Positions 8,266 through 14,408 of a stretch of 18,459 nt of DNA are shown piece after piece. Under the pieces are notes generated by a model that did not search any database, was not told where the DNA came from, and was given only the letters and a program-made list of their open reading frames with translations. This DNA is from an uncultured Bacilli bacterium (GTDB lineage Bacteria > Bacillota_I > Bacilli_A > RF39 > UBA660), in assembly GCA_934162285.1 (NCBI GenBank), contig CAKPHY010000023.1, positions 1 through 18,459 of the forward strand, written 5' to 3'. The stretch's first letter is position 1, and each line of letters opens with the position of its first letter. A program made the translations under genes and the position numbers.

Positions 8266-8279
8266 GAAAGGAGCTCAAA

Positions 8280-9267
8280 ATGAATGTAGATTACCAAGTT
8301 GTAACAGTAAAGAATCAAATTAAATCTAAAGATATTGGTGGTCTAGGTATTGAACTTGATGATAGAAAAGGCTCTGGAAATTATAATAAAGAACGTACTC
8401 AATTCAATATAGAATATGTAGGATTTGATGGACACTCTACTCTATCTAGTAAAGTATATGAAACTATCTATACTAATAATATTCACTTTAATAAGGGTGA
8501 TAATACAAATATATTAAATGGTTGTGTTGTTACAAGTGGACCTGATTTTTTTAGAAAATTAGGACTACCTATGAAAGATACTGGAAGAGTATGTAGAAGG
8601 TAATCATGCTGGAGAACCTGTCTTTTGTCCTGATATTAAATCCAAAGAAGATATACCATAAAAAATGCTAGAATACTTCAACGAAAGTTATCGATTTTTG
8701 TCGAAATATGTCGAAGAAGAAAATGTAGTCTATGCAGGAGTACATTTAGATGAAGATACTCCACATATGCACTTTTATTGGATACCTGTAGTTGATCATG
8801 TTAAACGTAGAGTATTTGAAACAGATGAATCTGGTAAAAGATTAACTAAACAAATATATACTAAAAATAACACGATTAAAAATGTACCTATTCAAAAGAA
8901 AGATGATAATGGTAGAAATGTATATGAAATTGAATATGATAAGTTCTTAAATTCAGATGAATTTTGGAAACAACGTGGTGATAAAGCTTCATTTGCAAAA
9001 CTTCAAGATGATTATGAATTTATAAAATCTAAAGGTTTTGATTTAGATAAAGGCGAAATTGGAGCTAATAAACATCATCAAGACAAAGCTGAACACAATA
9101 TCAAAGTATTAAATCATGAAATAGATAAATTAAATAAAGAACTTGAAATGACTAAATCCATAAATGAGATTGAATTAAAAACTAGAGATGAAATTAAAAA
9201 TCTAGATGAAGATATAGTTTTAAATCCATCTAAAGACTTTTTAAAGCAATATAATGCCTGTTTATAA
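8280..9267 (+). pseudogene. Broken MobV-family relaxase (Mob/Pre)
   Basis: ATG 8280 follows GAAAGGAGCTC. The first frame (107 codons, to about 8603) has the Mob_Pre N-terminus, including NYNKERTQFNIEYVG. A one-base shift between about 8540 and 8584 leads to EEYVEGNHAGEPVF, then an in-frame TAA (8659-8661), then KMLEYFNESYRFLSKYV and the diagnostic metal-binding motif HLDEDTPHMHFYWIPV. The C-terminal part is a long charged coiled coil. The frame ends at 9267, inside the integrase start, and the total is shorter than typical 400-500-aa MobV proteins, so the C-terminus may also be lost. With two lesions, no active relaxase is expected. The intact protein would nick oriT for mobilisation by a helper conjugation system. 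Confidence 0.8.
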
Positions 9268-10363
9268 AGCAAAAGATAAAACAAAAGATGGTCGTGCTTG
9301 GTTCTTTATGGTAAGGTATCAAGATATGTACGGAAGAAACGATCGATATAAATCAGGAAAATTTGCTACTAAAAAAGAAGCTGAAGATGCCGAACTCGAA
9401 TTTAGGTTAAAAATCCATAGACATGAAAACATGGATAAAATAACTCTAGATGAGACGATTGATATTTTTATTGAAAACAGAACTACTACCATTGAAGTCA
9501 AACCTACCACTTTATATAATTATGTAAATAAAAAATCTTATTTAAAATGCTTATTAAGTATCAAATTAAAAGATTTTAATATAAACCATTACGATAATTG
9601 GAAAAAGCAAATGAATGAAACAAATATCTCAACTCGATATAAAAATGATATATTGAAGTTTTTAAAATCAGTCTTGAACTTTGCCATGACATGGTATGAT
9701 TTCAATTTAAATAAAGTATATTCTAAGATGACTAAATTTAGCAACTCTTCTGATATACCTAAAGAAATGATGTATTTTACTTATGACCAATGGAAACAAT
9801 TTATTTCCGTTGAAACTGAATTACAAAAAAAGGTTATGTTTGAAATACTATATTACTGTGGTCTAAGAAAAGGAGAACTCAGAGGATTAACATGGAAAAA
9901 TATTGATCTTGTAAATAAAACTTTATCAATAAAAAAACAGATTACTGATCGTGGTGGTTCTGTTAAAGAGTTTCAATTCTCCACTCCAAAGACTAAAAGT
10001 AGTATAAGAACCCTACCACTCAATAAAGTGCTCTTAAACGACCTTAAAATGCTTAAAGAAGAGGTATCTAAAGAGTATGGATTCAATGATAATTACTTTG
10101 TTATTGGTGACGCTTTCCCTGTAGCTAGTAATACTATTACATCAAGAAAAAATCGCAACTGTGAACTTGCTGGTGTACCTCAAATTAGGATCCATGACTT
10201 CAGACATTCCTGTGCATCCTTACTTGTTAATAATGGTGCTAATATAACTGTCGTTGCAAAATATCTAGGACACACTAAAATTGAAGAAACTTTAAACACT
10301 TACACTCATCTATTTAACTCTGCTTTAAATGAAGTTGTTGATTTAATCGATAATTTAGACTAA
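9254..10363 (+). CDS. Tyrosine recombinase / integrase
   Basis: The protein is 369 aa and intact. The N-terminal arm-binding domain (about 1-50, WFFMVRYQDMYGR...SGKFATKKEAEDAE) is of the AP2-like type found in Tn916-like integrases. A SAM-like core-binding domain spans about 62-160. The catalytic domain has R205 (YCGLRKGE), Lys in KTKSS (246-248), HDFRH (H314, R317), GH (H340) and Y350 (NTYTHLF). All catalytic residues are present. It would integrate and excise the element. The gene overlaps the relaxase remnant by 14 bp and has only a weak AAAG ribosome site, so it probably depends on upstream transcription. A hairpin terminator follows at once. Confidence 0.92.
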   Translation: MPVYKAKDKTKDGRAWFFMVRYQDMYGRNDRYKSGKFATKKEAEDAELEFRLKIHRHENMDKITLDETIDIFIENRTTTIEVKPTTLYNYVNKKSYLKCLLSIKLKDFNINHYDNWKKQMNETNISTRYKNDILKFLKSVLNFAMTWYDFNLNKVYSKMTKFSNSSDIPKEMMYFTYDQWKQFISVETELQKKVMFEILYYCGLRKGELRGLTWKNIDLVNKTLSIKKQITDRGGSVKEFQFSTPKTKSSIRTLPLNKVLLNDLKMLKEEVSKEYGFNDNYFVIGDAFPVASNTITSRKNRNCELAGVPQIRIHDFRHSCASLLVNNGANITVVAKYLGHTKIEETLNTYTHLFNSALNEVVDLIDNLD

Positions 10364-10390
10364 AAAAGCATTGGTTTAATCCAATGTTTT
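10364..10390. terminator. Bidirectional terminator between integrase and HEPN gene
   Basis: CATTGG (10369-10374) and CCAATG (10381-10386) form a stem with loop TTTAAT, flanked by an A run on the left and a T run on the right. It starts right after the integrase stop and touches the stop of the minus-strand gene, so it can serve both convergent transcripts. Confidence 0.75.
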
Positions 10391-11073
10391 TATAAACTTA
10401 CTATTTGTTCAAATTCATCAACTTCCGAAGTATCATCAAGCTTTTCTGATATTAATTCTATAAATTTTTCTATAAACTTAATAATAAATTCAGAATAATC
10501 ATTTATCTCTTCATAAGTCCTATCTCTCATTTTAAAATCTAAAGCCGTCATATCAACATCCATTTCATGTGTTATTTGATTACGAACTATAAATACTCTT
10601 CTTAATTTTTCATGTTCTTCCTTACCATTTACTAAATTAGCAGTTCCAATATTAAAAACAGATCCTACTTTTAATAATTCATCGGCACTTTGAAGGCTAT
10701 TACTCGTTAAATCCTTTTTTAAAACATCTATAAGTGTTTGTTTTGGATTACCACAAGTAAATAGTTCAGCAAACAATTTCGAATTTATTCCAGCTTCATT
10801 TTTTAATATTAATTTTTTCTCAGTATAATTTTTAAATTGATTAAAAGCTCCCTCATCATGTTCAATAACATAATCTAAAGTATCATTAACTAATTGCTTA
10901 ACTATTGAGTCTATTCCAGAACATGAGAATAATATGATCGCACGAAGAAGATCTTGTTTTTGATTTTCTTTGTCATCATCTAAGGAATTATATAAAGTAT
11001 AAAATGATTCTATAGTGTTTTTCAGACTAATTAAGATGGCGTTAGATTTATTTAAATATTCTTCCTTTGTCAT
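10390..11073 (-). CDS. HEPN-like protein, second gene of a coupled pair
   Basis: The protein is 227 aa, helix-rich and soluble. Near the C-terminus it has RRVFIVRNQITHEMD. R164 and H169 give the R-x4-H motif of HEPN domains, with an Asn after the Arg as in many HEPN ribonucleases and RiboL-PSP/MAE_28990-type HEPN proteins. The N-terminal helices (DLLRAIILFSCSGIDSIVKQLV, about 41-62) resemble the first helix of that fold. The ATG follows GGAGAATAA, and the upstream gene's stop is 2 bp away, so the two are almost surely translated together. HEPN proteins of this kind are often RNA-cleaving effectors or toxins in defence modules. The specific function here is not known. Confidence 0.65.
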   Translation of the reverse strand: MTKEEYLNKSNAILISLKNTIESFYTLYNSLDDDKENQKQDLLRAIILFSCSGIDSIVKQLVNDTLDYVIEHDEGAFNQFKNYTEKKLILKNEAGINSKLFAELFTCGNPKQTLIDVLKKDLTSNSLQSADELLKVGSVFNIGTANLVNGKEEHEKLRRVFIVRNQITHEMDVDMTALDFKMRDRTYEEINDYSEFIIKFIEKFIELISEKLDDTSEVDEFEQIVSL

Positions 11074-11075
11074 AT

Positions 11076-11402
11076 TTATTCTCCTTTCAATAGTTCTTTC
11101 TCTACATCTGATGTTCCAGGTACATATAGATATCCAGCAAAACCAGGATATCCAGGGTAACCTGGATAACCAGGATAACCAGGATAACCAGGATATGGTA
11201 ATATTTTTTTATAATTTGATTTAAGTAATCTGTTCTTATTATATATTTCTCCTAAATACTTCCCACTGGGAGTTATAGCTACAACTTCATCCCACGGAAA
11301 CCATCCAATCCAGTTTCCATCATCATTAAATAGAAATTTACCAATTTTAAATGCAATCCAGTTTCCGGAAGTATCAAATAAATACTGCAAATTATTATTC
11401 AA
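11076..11402 (-). CDS. Beta-flower-like protein with PGY repeat tail
   Basis: The protein is 108 aa, starting at TTG 11402 after GAGGTGATATT. Residues 7-65 hold repeated beta-hairpin-like units: YLFDTSGNWIAFKIG, FLFNDDGNWIGWFPWDE, and AITPSGKYLGEI...NRLLK. These resemble the 'four-fold beta flower' family, recognised from memory and not certain. Residues 70-86 are a GYP/PGY tandem repeat coded by a 9-bp DNA repeat, followed by FAGYLYVPG and a charged tail. No signal peptide or membrane segment is seen. It is the first gene of the pair with the HEPN protein (2-bp gap) and could be its regulator, antitoxin or sensor. That is inference. Confidence 0.6.
   Translation of the reverse strand: MNNNLQYLFDTSGNWIAFKIGKFLFNDDGNWIGWFPWDEVVAITPSGKYLGEIYNKNRLLKSNYKKILPYPGYPGYPGYPGYPGYPGFAGYLYVPGTSDVEKELLKGE
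11143..11196. repeat. Six tandem 9-bp units inside the beta-flower gene
   Basis: The units are variants of CCAGGATAA, starting at 11143, 11152, 11161, 11170, 11179 and 11188; two are identical and the others differ by one or two bases. They encode the PGY tail on the minus strand. The unit is a multiple of three, so copy changes would lengthen or shorten the tail without shifting the frame. Confidence 0.85.
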
Positions 11403-11436
11403 AATATCACCTCATTTCACTTATAATCTTATATTA

Positions 11437-11442
11437 ATTATA
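11437..11442 (-). promoter_or_regulatory. -10 element for the beta-flower/HEPN operon
   Basis: On the minus strand TGTGATATAAT gives a consensus TATAAT with a TG-containing upstream part, about 35 bp before the TTG start. No good -35 is visible at the usual spacing. The same TGTGATATAAT string precedes the XRE gene. Confidence 0.45.
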
Positions 11443-11480
11443 TCACATCTATTTAGTAAATATGTCTATTTAAATAAAAA

Positions 11481-11502
11481 TGGTACCTAATTGGTACCTA
11501 AT
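11481..11502. repeat. Perfect tandem 11-bp repeat TGGTACCTAAT x2
   Basis: Two identical 11-bp units are adjacent. They lie 34 bp left of CCCTTATATT (11535-11544). Paired short direct repeats a few dozen bases inside a core site are how arm-type sites for AP2-domain integrases are arranged at element ends, so this may mark the right end of the mobilizable element. A diverged pair is at 13536-13560. Confidence 0.55.
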
Positions 11503-11550
11503 CCTATTTTTAGAGATTTATCAAATTAGCAAATCCCTTATATTTCCTAC

Positions 11551-11583
11551 AAAAAATGAGAGCGACATAAGTTAATCGCTCTC
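11551..11583 (-). terminator. Minus-strand intrinsic terminator
   Basis: GAGAGCGA (11558-11565) pairs with TCGCTCTC (11576-11583). On the minus strand the stem is followed by ATTTTTT and preceded by CCCCCTGAA. The same CCCCCTGAA-hairpin-ATTTTTT arrangement, with a different stem, is at 13384-13419. Confidence 0.6.
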
Positions 11584-11624
11584 TTCAGGGGGAGCTAATC
11601 ATAAACTCCAACATTTTTCTTAAT

Positions 11625-11639
11625 CCTTATATTATAAGC
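11625..11639. other. Attachment-core-like sequence, copy 1
   Basis: CCTTATATTATAAGC is identical to 13463-13477, and its first nine bases also occur at 11536-11544. CGCCTAA-type repeats follow on the right (11657-11666, 11698-11707, 11710-11719). It is interpreted as a recombination core or duplicated target; function is inferred from the repeat arrangement only. Confidence 0.4.
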
Positions 11640-11730
11640 CATTATGTTTCTTCAAATGTCGCCTAAGCTCATATTTTTTCATACTTTTTTACTATTTTGT
11701 CGCCTAAAATATCGCCTAGAAATTTTATCA

Positions 11731-11817
11731 TTATCCCTTTTTCAAGAAGTATAAATAATAATATTCAAAGTACTCTCTATTTCTTAGTTCCCTTCTTGGT
11801 CTTTTTACTTCTTCCAT
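11731..11817 (-). CDS. Possible 28-aa basic peptide
   Basis: A short frame begins MEEVKRPRREL and ends YYLYFLKKG, with a purine-rich GAGAAGG nine bases before its ATG and a TATGAT-like -10 further upstream. It could equally be chance or the remnant of a gene end. Nothing else supports it. Confidence 0.2.
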   Translation of the reverse strand: MEEVKRPRRELRNREYFEYYYLYFLKKG

Positions 11818-12017
11818 AATGCCTTCTCTATCTTCATGCTATCATAATAAAAATCATTTTGCGATAAAAATAAAATATTTATTAACTTAAACTCACAAAT
11901 TAATACCAAGTCTTATGTTCTACACATAAAACATGCTGGTCTCAATTTTAATTGTTCATATTCCTAGCAAAAAATATTTTTTATTTAAAATACTACTATT
12001 AAATATTTTATTAATTA

Positions 12018-12698
12018 TTAATATATTTCAAAATCAATGAAATAATTTGAATAATCATTTGGGTCAACTAACAAATCAACAGTGCCATCATCTCGCCCAA
12101 GAGCAGTTAAATACTTTGGTTCACTTTGAAAACATTTTTTTGTTCCTTCTTTTATTTCATATACTACTTGAATTTTATATACTATCTCATCTTCATCATT
12201 TATATTTTTTGTAGGTATAACTTTATATCTCAAATTTTTAATAAGTATCCCTGTTTTAGCTAAACGTTCTATCCTGTCTATATTTTGTTTTGACTTGTTG
12301 ATAATTTCCTTGGATTTTTTTAAGTTTTTAATAGAACCAGTTATAGCATCATACAATAGAGCTACAACTACACATCCAAAAAAAATTCCAAAAATAATTA
12401 TAGATGATTTATCACCATTTTGAGATGAATTTTTCATTAAATCTATTATTACCAATATGAAAGGTATTGAGAAAAGCGCACTATATATAATTGTTACTAC
12501 TCCCTCAGTAGTTATTGGTTCATGTTTCTTTCGTTCAAACTTAAAATTGCTGGTATTTATTTTGTATCCATCCTTTGGTGGCACTTTAATTATTTTTTCA
12601 CCAATATTTTGAACTTTTTTAAATGAAGTACTCCCACAAGCTGGACATTTCTCATATTTTCGTTTTAAATATCTACCACAATATTCACATATAAACAT
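12018..12698 (-). CDS. Zinc-ribbon membrane protein, second of two paralogues
   Basis: The protein is 226 aa. An N-terminal zinc ribbon (C4, C7, C18, C21: CEYC...CPAC) is followed by a PPKDGYKINTSNF linker, two hydrophobic helices (about 66-88 and 99-118), a Lys-rich stretch, and a C-terminal beta-rich domain ending in LLVDPNDYSNYFIDFEIY. It is predicted to be anchored in the membrane with both ends on the same side, probably cytoplasmic. The ATG follows AGGAGGTAAAAT, which partly overlaps the stop of the upstream paralogue. The function is unknown. The ending matches the paralogue almost exactly, marking a common origin. Confidence 0.75.
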   Translation of the reverse strand: MFICEYCGRYLKRKYEKCPACGSTSFKKVQNIGEKIIKVPPKDGYKINTSNFKFERKKHEPITTEGVVTIIYSALFSIPFILVIIDLMKNSSQNGDKSSIIIFGIFFGCVVVALLYDAITGSIKNLKKSKEIINKSKQNIDRIERLAKTGILIKNLRYKVIPTKNINDEDEIVYKIQVVYEIKEGTKKCFQSEPKYLTALGRDDGTVDLLVDPNDYSNYFIDFEIY

Positions 12699-12708
12699 AT
12701 TTTACCTC

Positions 12709-13326
12709 CTAAAAGATTTCATAATCAATAAAATAGTTTGAATAATCGTTTGGATCAATTAATAGATCAACGGTGTCATATTTATCATTCTTTTTGTAAT
12801 GTTTAGGTTCACTATAGAGTGGAATTTCAACACCCGACGAATTCTTAAATTTAACTTCAATTCGTTCATTAAATTCAAACATTTTAGTAGTATAAATCAT
12901 TTTATATGGCATAGATTTTACAAGCATACCTTTTTTAGAAAGTTTAATTGTTTTTACCATCATTTTTTTAAACTTGCTTCTTTTCTTTAGACCCCTAGTA
13001 AAAAAATATGTGCCACCATAAAATACTGGGAGAACAAATATTAAAATAAACATTCTAAAGTCTCTCCCAGGAAAATCACCTGACAATGAAATATAAATCA
13101 CAAATACAGCAACAAGATATATAATAATTCCCATAAGCATAGTACAATTGGCACTTCTTAAAGATTTTTTGTAGTTTTTAATGTTAACTTTATATCCACC
13201 TTTTGGAGGATTTTCAATTATGGTTTCTCCTATAAACGCTTTTGTTTTAAATGAACTTCCACCACAGCCAGGACATTTCTCATATGCATGTTTTAACACA
13301 CGATTGCAATAATTACATATATACAT
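12709..13326 (-). CDS. Zinc-ribbon membrane protein, first of two paralogues
   Basis: The protein is 205 aa from ATG 13326, chosen because GGAGG lies nine bases upstream; an in-frame extension to 13359 would run over that site and toward the -10. The zinc ribbon (C4, C7, C18, C21: CNYC...CPGC), the PPKGGYKVNIKNY linker, two transmembrane helices (about 62-82 and 91-109) and the ending LLIDPNDYSNYFIDYEIF parallel the downstream gene. The two are 10 bp apart in one operon with a good promoter. They may form a hetero-oligomer or be a recent duplication that has diverged in the membrane part. The function is unknown. Confidence 0.75.
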   Translation of the reverse strand: MYICNYCNRVLKHAYEKCPGCGGSSFKTKAFIGETIIENPPKGGYKVNIKNYKKSLRSANCTMLMGIIIYLVAVFVIYISLSGDFPGRDFRMFILIFVLPVFYGGTYFFTRGLKKRSKFKKMMVKTIKLSKKGMLVKSMPYKMIYTTKMFEFNERIEVKFKNSSGVEIPLYSEPKHYKKNDKYDTVDLLIDPNDYSNYFIDYEIF

Positions 13327-13350
13327 GAACTTACCTCCATTATTAACTAT

Positions 13351-13379
13351 ATTATACATTTTTAATGAGTTGTTTTCAA
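13351..13379 (-). promoter_or_regulatory. Promoter of the zinc-ribbon gene pair
   Basis: On the minus strand, TTGAAA (13379-13374), exactly 17 bp, then TATAAT (13356-13351), about 25 bp before the ATG. It lies immediately downstream of a terminator that shields it from upstream transcription. Confidence 0.75.
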
Positions 13380-13383
13380 GACC

Positions 13384-13410
13384 AAAAAATGCTAGGTCCT
13401 AAGACCTAGC
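13384..13410 (-). terminator. Minus-strand intrinsic terminator
   Basis: GCTAGGTC (13391-13398) and GACCTAGC (13403-13410) form a perfect 8-bp stem with a 4-nt loop, followed on the minus strand by ATTTTTT and preceded by GCCCCCTGAA. No minus-strand gene is visible just upstream, so what it terminates is unclear. Confidence 0.65.
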
Positions 13411-13462
13411 TTCAGGGGGCAAAAATATATTACAAATAAAATAAATTATTACTAGTTAAAAG

Positions 13463-13477
13463 CCTTATATTATAAGC
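13463..13477. other. Attachment-core-like sequence, copy 2
   Basis: CCTTATATTATAAGC is identical to 11625-11639. Both copies lie 41-52 bp right of TTCAGGGGG and a hairpin, and left of paired ACCTAA or CGCCTAA repeats. The DNA between the copies holds the two zinc-ribbon genes. Confidence 0.4.
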
Positions 13478-13535
13478 ATTTATAAATTATAACTAATTAC
13501 AATATTTTAAATATAATTATCAAATTTTACAATTT

Positions 13536-13560
13536 GAGTACCTAAATGGGTACCTAAAAT
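13536..13560. repeat. Imperfect tandem repeat GAGTACCTAAAT / GGGTACCTAAAAT
   Basis: This is a diverged counterpart of the TGGTACCTAAT pair at 11481-11502, at similar spacing from a CCTTATATT core. It is possibly an arm-type integrase site pair of a second element. The stretch from 13360 to 13607 otherwise holds only the zinc-ribbon promoter, a terminator and AT-rich sequence. Confidence 0.45.
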
Positions 13561-13607
13561 TGATAATACTATTATTAATTCTTCATAGAAATGAAAGGAT
13601 AAATATT

Positions 13608-13970
13608 ATGAATATAACTTATACAAAATGTGGTGATTATTTATTACCAAATTTAACACTACCTGAAAAAGAAAATAAACTTTTAAATAAATATGGATTA
13701 TTAAGATTAGAATACTTAAAAAGTAATAAGAAAGCATTATATCAAGAATTACTTATGAAAAACAAATTAAATGAACATCTTTTTTCGGTCAGTATAATTG
13801 CTGAAGATAGAATTAATAACATAGTTAATAGCTTAATAAAATCAGATGAATCAATTACAGAAAAATTAAAGTCTGAAAATCAATTACTATGGGCTCAAAA
13901 AATGAATAATTGTAAAAATAATGCTGAAGAAATTGTTTTAAAAGAAATTATTTATGGAGACGAAATATGA
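13608..13970 (+). CDS. tnpV: TnpV-like transposon-encoded protein
   Basis: The protein is 120 aa from ATG 13608 (GAAAGGATAAATATT upstream); a TTG-start extension to 13560 would run into the repeat. The pattern ITYTKCGDYLLPNLTLPE, KYGLLRLEYLKSNKKALYQELL, LNEHL and AEEIVLKEIIY matches TnpV of Tn4451-type elements, which is usually about 110-120 aa and of unclear function. It lies alone, without a serine recombinase or other Tn4451-type genes nearby, so it is either a relic or part of a small cargo unit. It shares four bases (ATGA) with the next gene. Confidence 0.75.
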   Translation: MNITYTKCGDYLLPNLTLPEKENKLLNKYGLLRLEYLKSNKKALYQELLMKNKLNEHLFSVSIIAEDRINNIVNSLIKSDESITEKLKSENQLLWAQKMNNCKNNAEEIVLKEIIYGDEI

Positions 13971-14278
13971 TTAAAGGTAAAGAAGATATCACAGATAAAG
14001 AATTTGAAGAAATATTATTACCATTTTATAACAATTACAATGAATATCTTATTAACTTTGTAATTCCAGATGCTGTAGCATTTTATTTAGCAAATGGACA
14101 CACTAGAAATTGTTTATCAGATTGTCCACTAATCAATCATATTAATTCAGCATTAGATATATTTAATGTTAGATGTAATGTTGATGAATTAATGCCTGAA
14201 ATAGAATTAGTTTTAAAAATAAAATATAATCTTAAAATTGCAAAAAATAATCCATTAAAATTAATAGAAGTTGTATAA
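13967..14278 (+). CDS. Small protein encoded with TnpV, function unknown
   Basis: The protein is 103 aa. It starts at the ATG of ATGA, overlapping the tnpV stop, so expression is likely coupled. The sequence is acidic at the start (KGKEDITDKEFEEILLPFY) and then mixed helical. It has CLSDCPLINHINSAL, with two Cys close together, but no complete metal site. No family was recognised. A hairpin terminator follows immediately. Confidence 0.6.
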   Translation: MIKGKEDITDKEFEEILLPFYNNYNEYLINFVIPDAVAFYLANGHTRNCLSDCPLINHINSALDIFNVRCNVDELMPEIELVLKIKYNLKIAKNNPLKLIEVV

Positions 14279-14281
14279 AGA

Positions 14282-14314
14282 AAAGCACTACCTAAATTTA
14301 GATAGTGCTTTAAA
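14282..14314 (+). terminator. Terminator of the tnpV pair
   Basis: AAAGCACTA (14282-14290) pairs with TAGTGCTTT (14303-14311), and the loop CTAAATTTAG is itself a small inverted repeat. It begins 4 bp after the stop. The T tract is short on both strands. Confidence 0.65.
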
Positions 14315-14343
14315 TTTATGTTGAGATTAACATTATTGTCTAG

Positions 14344-14405
14344 CCAGCACTGAATTTGTACTCCCGTACGAAATTCATACGTGGGAAAAACCCACCCCCT
14401 TTTTA
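14344..14405. other. GC-richer structured segment between convergent genes
   Basis: Two adjacent hairpins can form: GAATTTGTAC-TCCC-GTACGAAATTC (14352-14376, one bulge) and GTGGG-AAAAA-CCCAC (14381-14395), followed by CCCC and five T's. The second suits a plus-strand terminator and would also lie just beyond hsdR on the minus strand. The segment stands out from its AT-rich surroundings. Confidence 0.45.
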
Positions 14406-14408
14406 TTT

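Larger units (their letters stand above)
8032..8279. other. Structured intergenic region upstream of the relaxase (probable origin-of-transfer region)
   Basis: There is no ORF in these 248 bp, but several inverted repeats are present: AAACGTG/CACGTTT (8030-8044), CACTTGT-TAC-ACAAGTG (8116-8132), CTTGTTAC (8118-8125) with GTAACAAG (8168-8175), and GGGC-TGC-GCCC (8210-8220). It is visibly richer in G+C in parts than its surroundings. The position directly before a MobV relaxase, whose family nicks near its own gene, supports an oriT function for part of it. Confidence 0.55.
5845..10363. mobile_element. Regulation, replication, mobilisation and integration module of a decayed integrative mobilizable element
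   Basis: The module holds, in order, a leftward XRE repressor, a divergent promoter/operator region, then rightward genes for a small HTH/replication protein, an excisionase-like protein, a RepA-like ATPase, a MobV relaxase and a tyrosine integrase. This order is typical of Bacillota mobilizable elements that lack their own conjugation machinery. Three middle genes are broken and the integrase is intact. The outer limits are not certain. The right end may be the repeat/core at 11481-11545. The left end would include the restriction operon and lie near or beyond the window start. Confidence 0.65.
11403..12017. other. 615-bp intergenic region with attachment-like repeats and no convincing gene
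   Basis: The segment holds the promoter of the beta-flower/HEPN pair, a tandem GGTACC repeat, a minus-strand terminator, CCTTATATT copies at 11536-11544 and 11625-11633, and three CGCCTA repeats (11657-11719). A doubtful 28-codon ORF lies at 11731-11817. The rest (about 11820-12017) is AT-rich, with only a small inverted repeat, TTATGT/ACATAA, near 11922. Confidence 0.6.

Noticed and set aside
6825..9267. Reassignment of TAA to a sense codon, suggested by in-frame TAA in three adjacent genes
   Set aside because: Neighbouring intact genes and the broken genes themselves end at TAA, and each broken gene also needs a frameshift, so decay or sequencing error is simpler.
11143..11196. CRISPR-like array
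   Set aside because: The 9-bp units are adjacent without spacers and form part of a coding repeat.
11015..11224. Plus-strand 69-aa frame rich in Gln-Asp-Asn repeats
   Set aside because: It is the antisense reading of the 9-bp repeat in the beta-flower gene and has no ribosome binding site.
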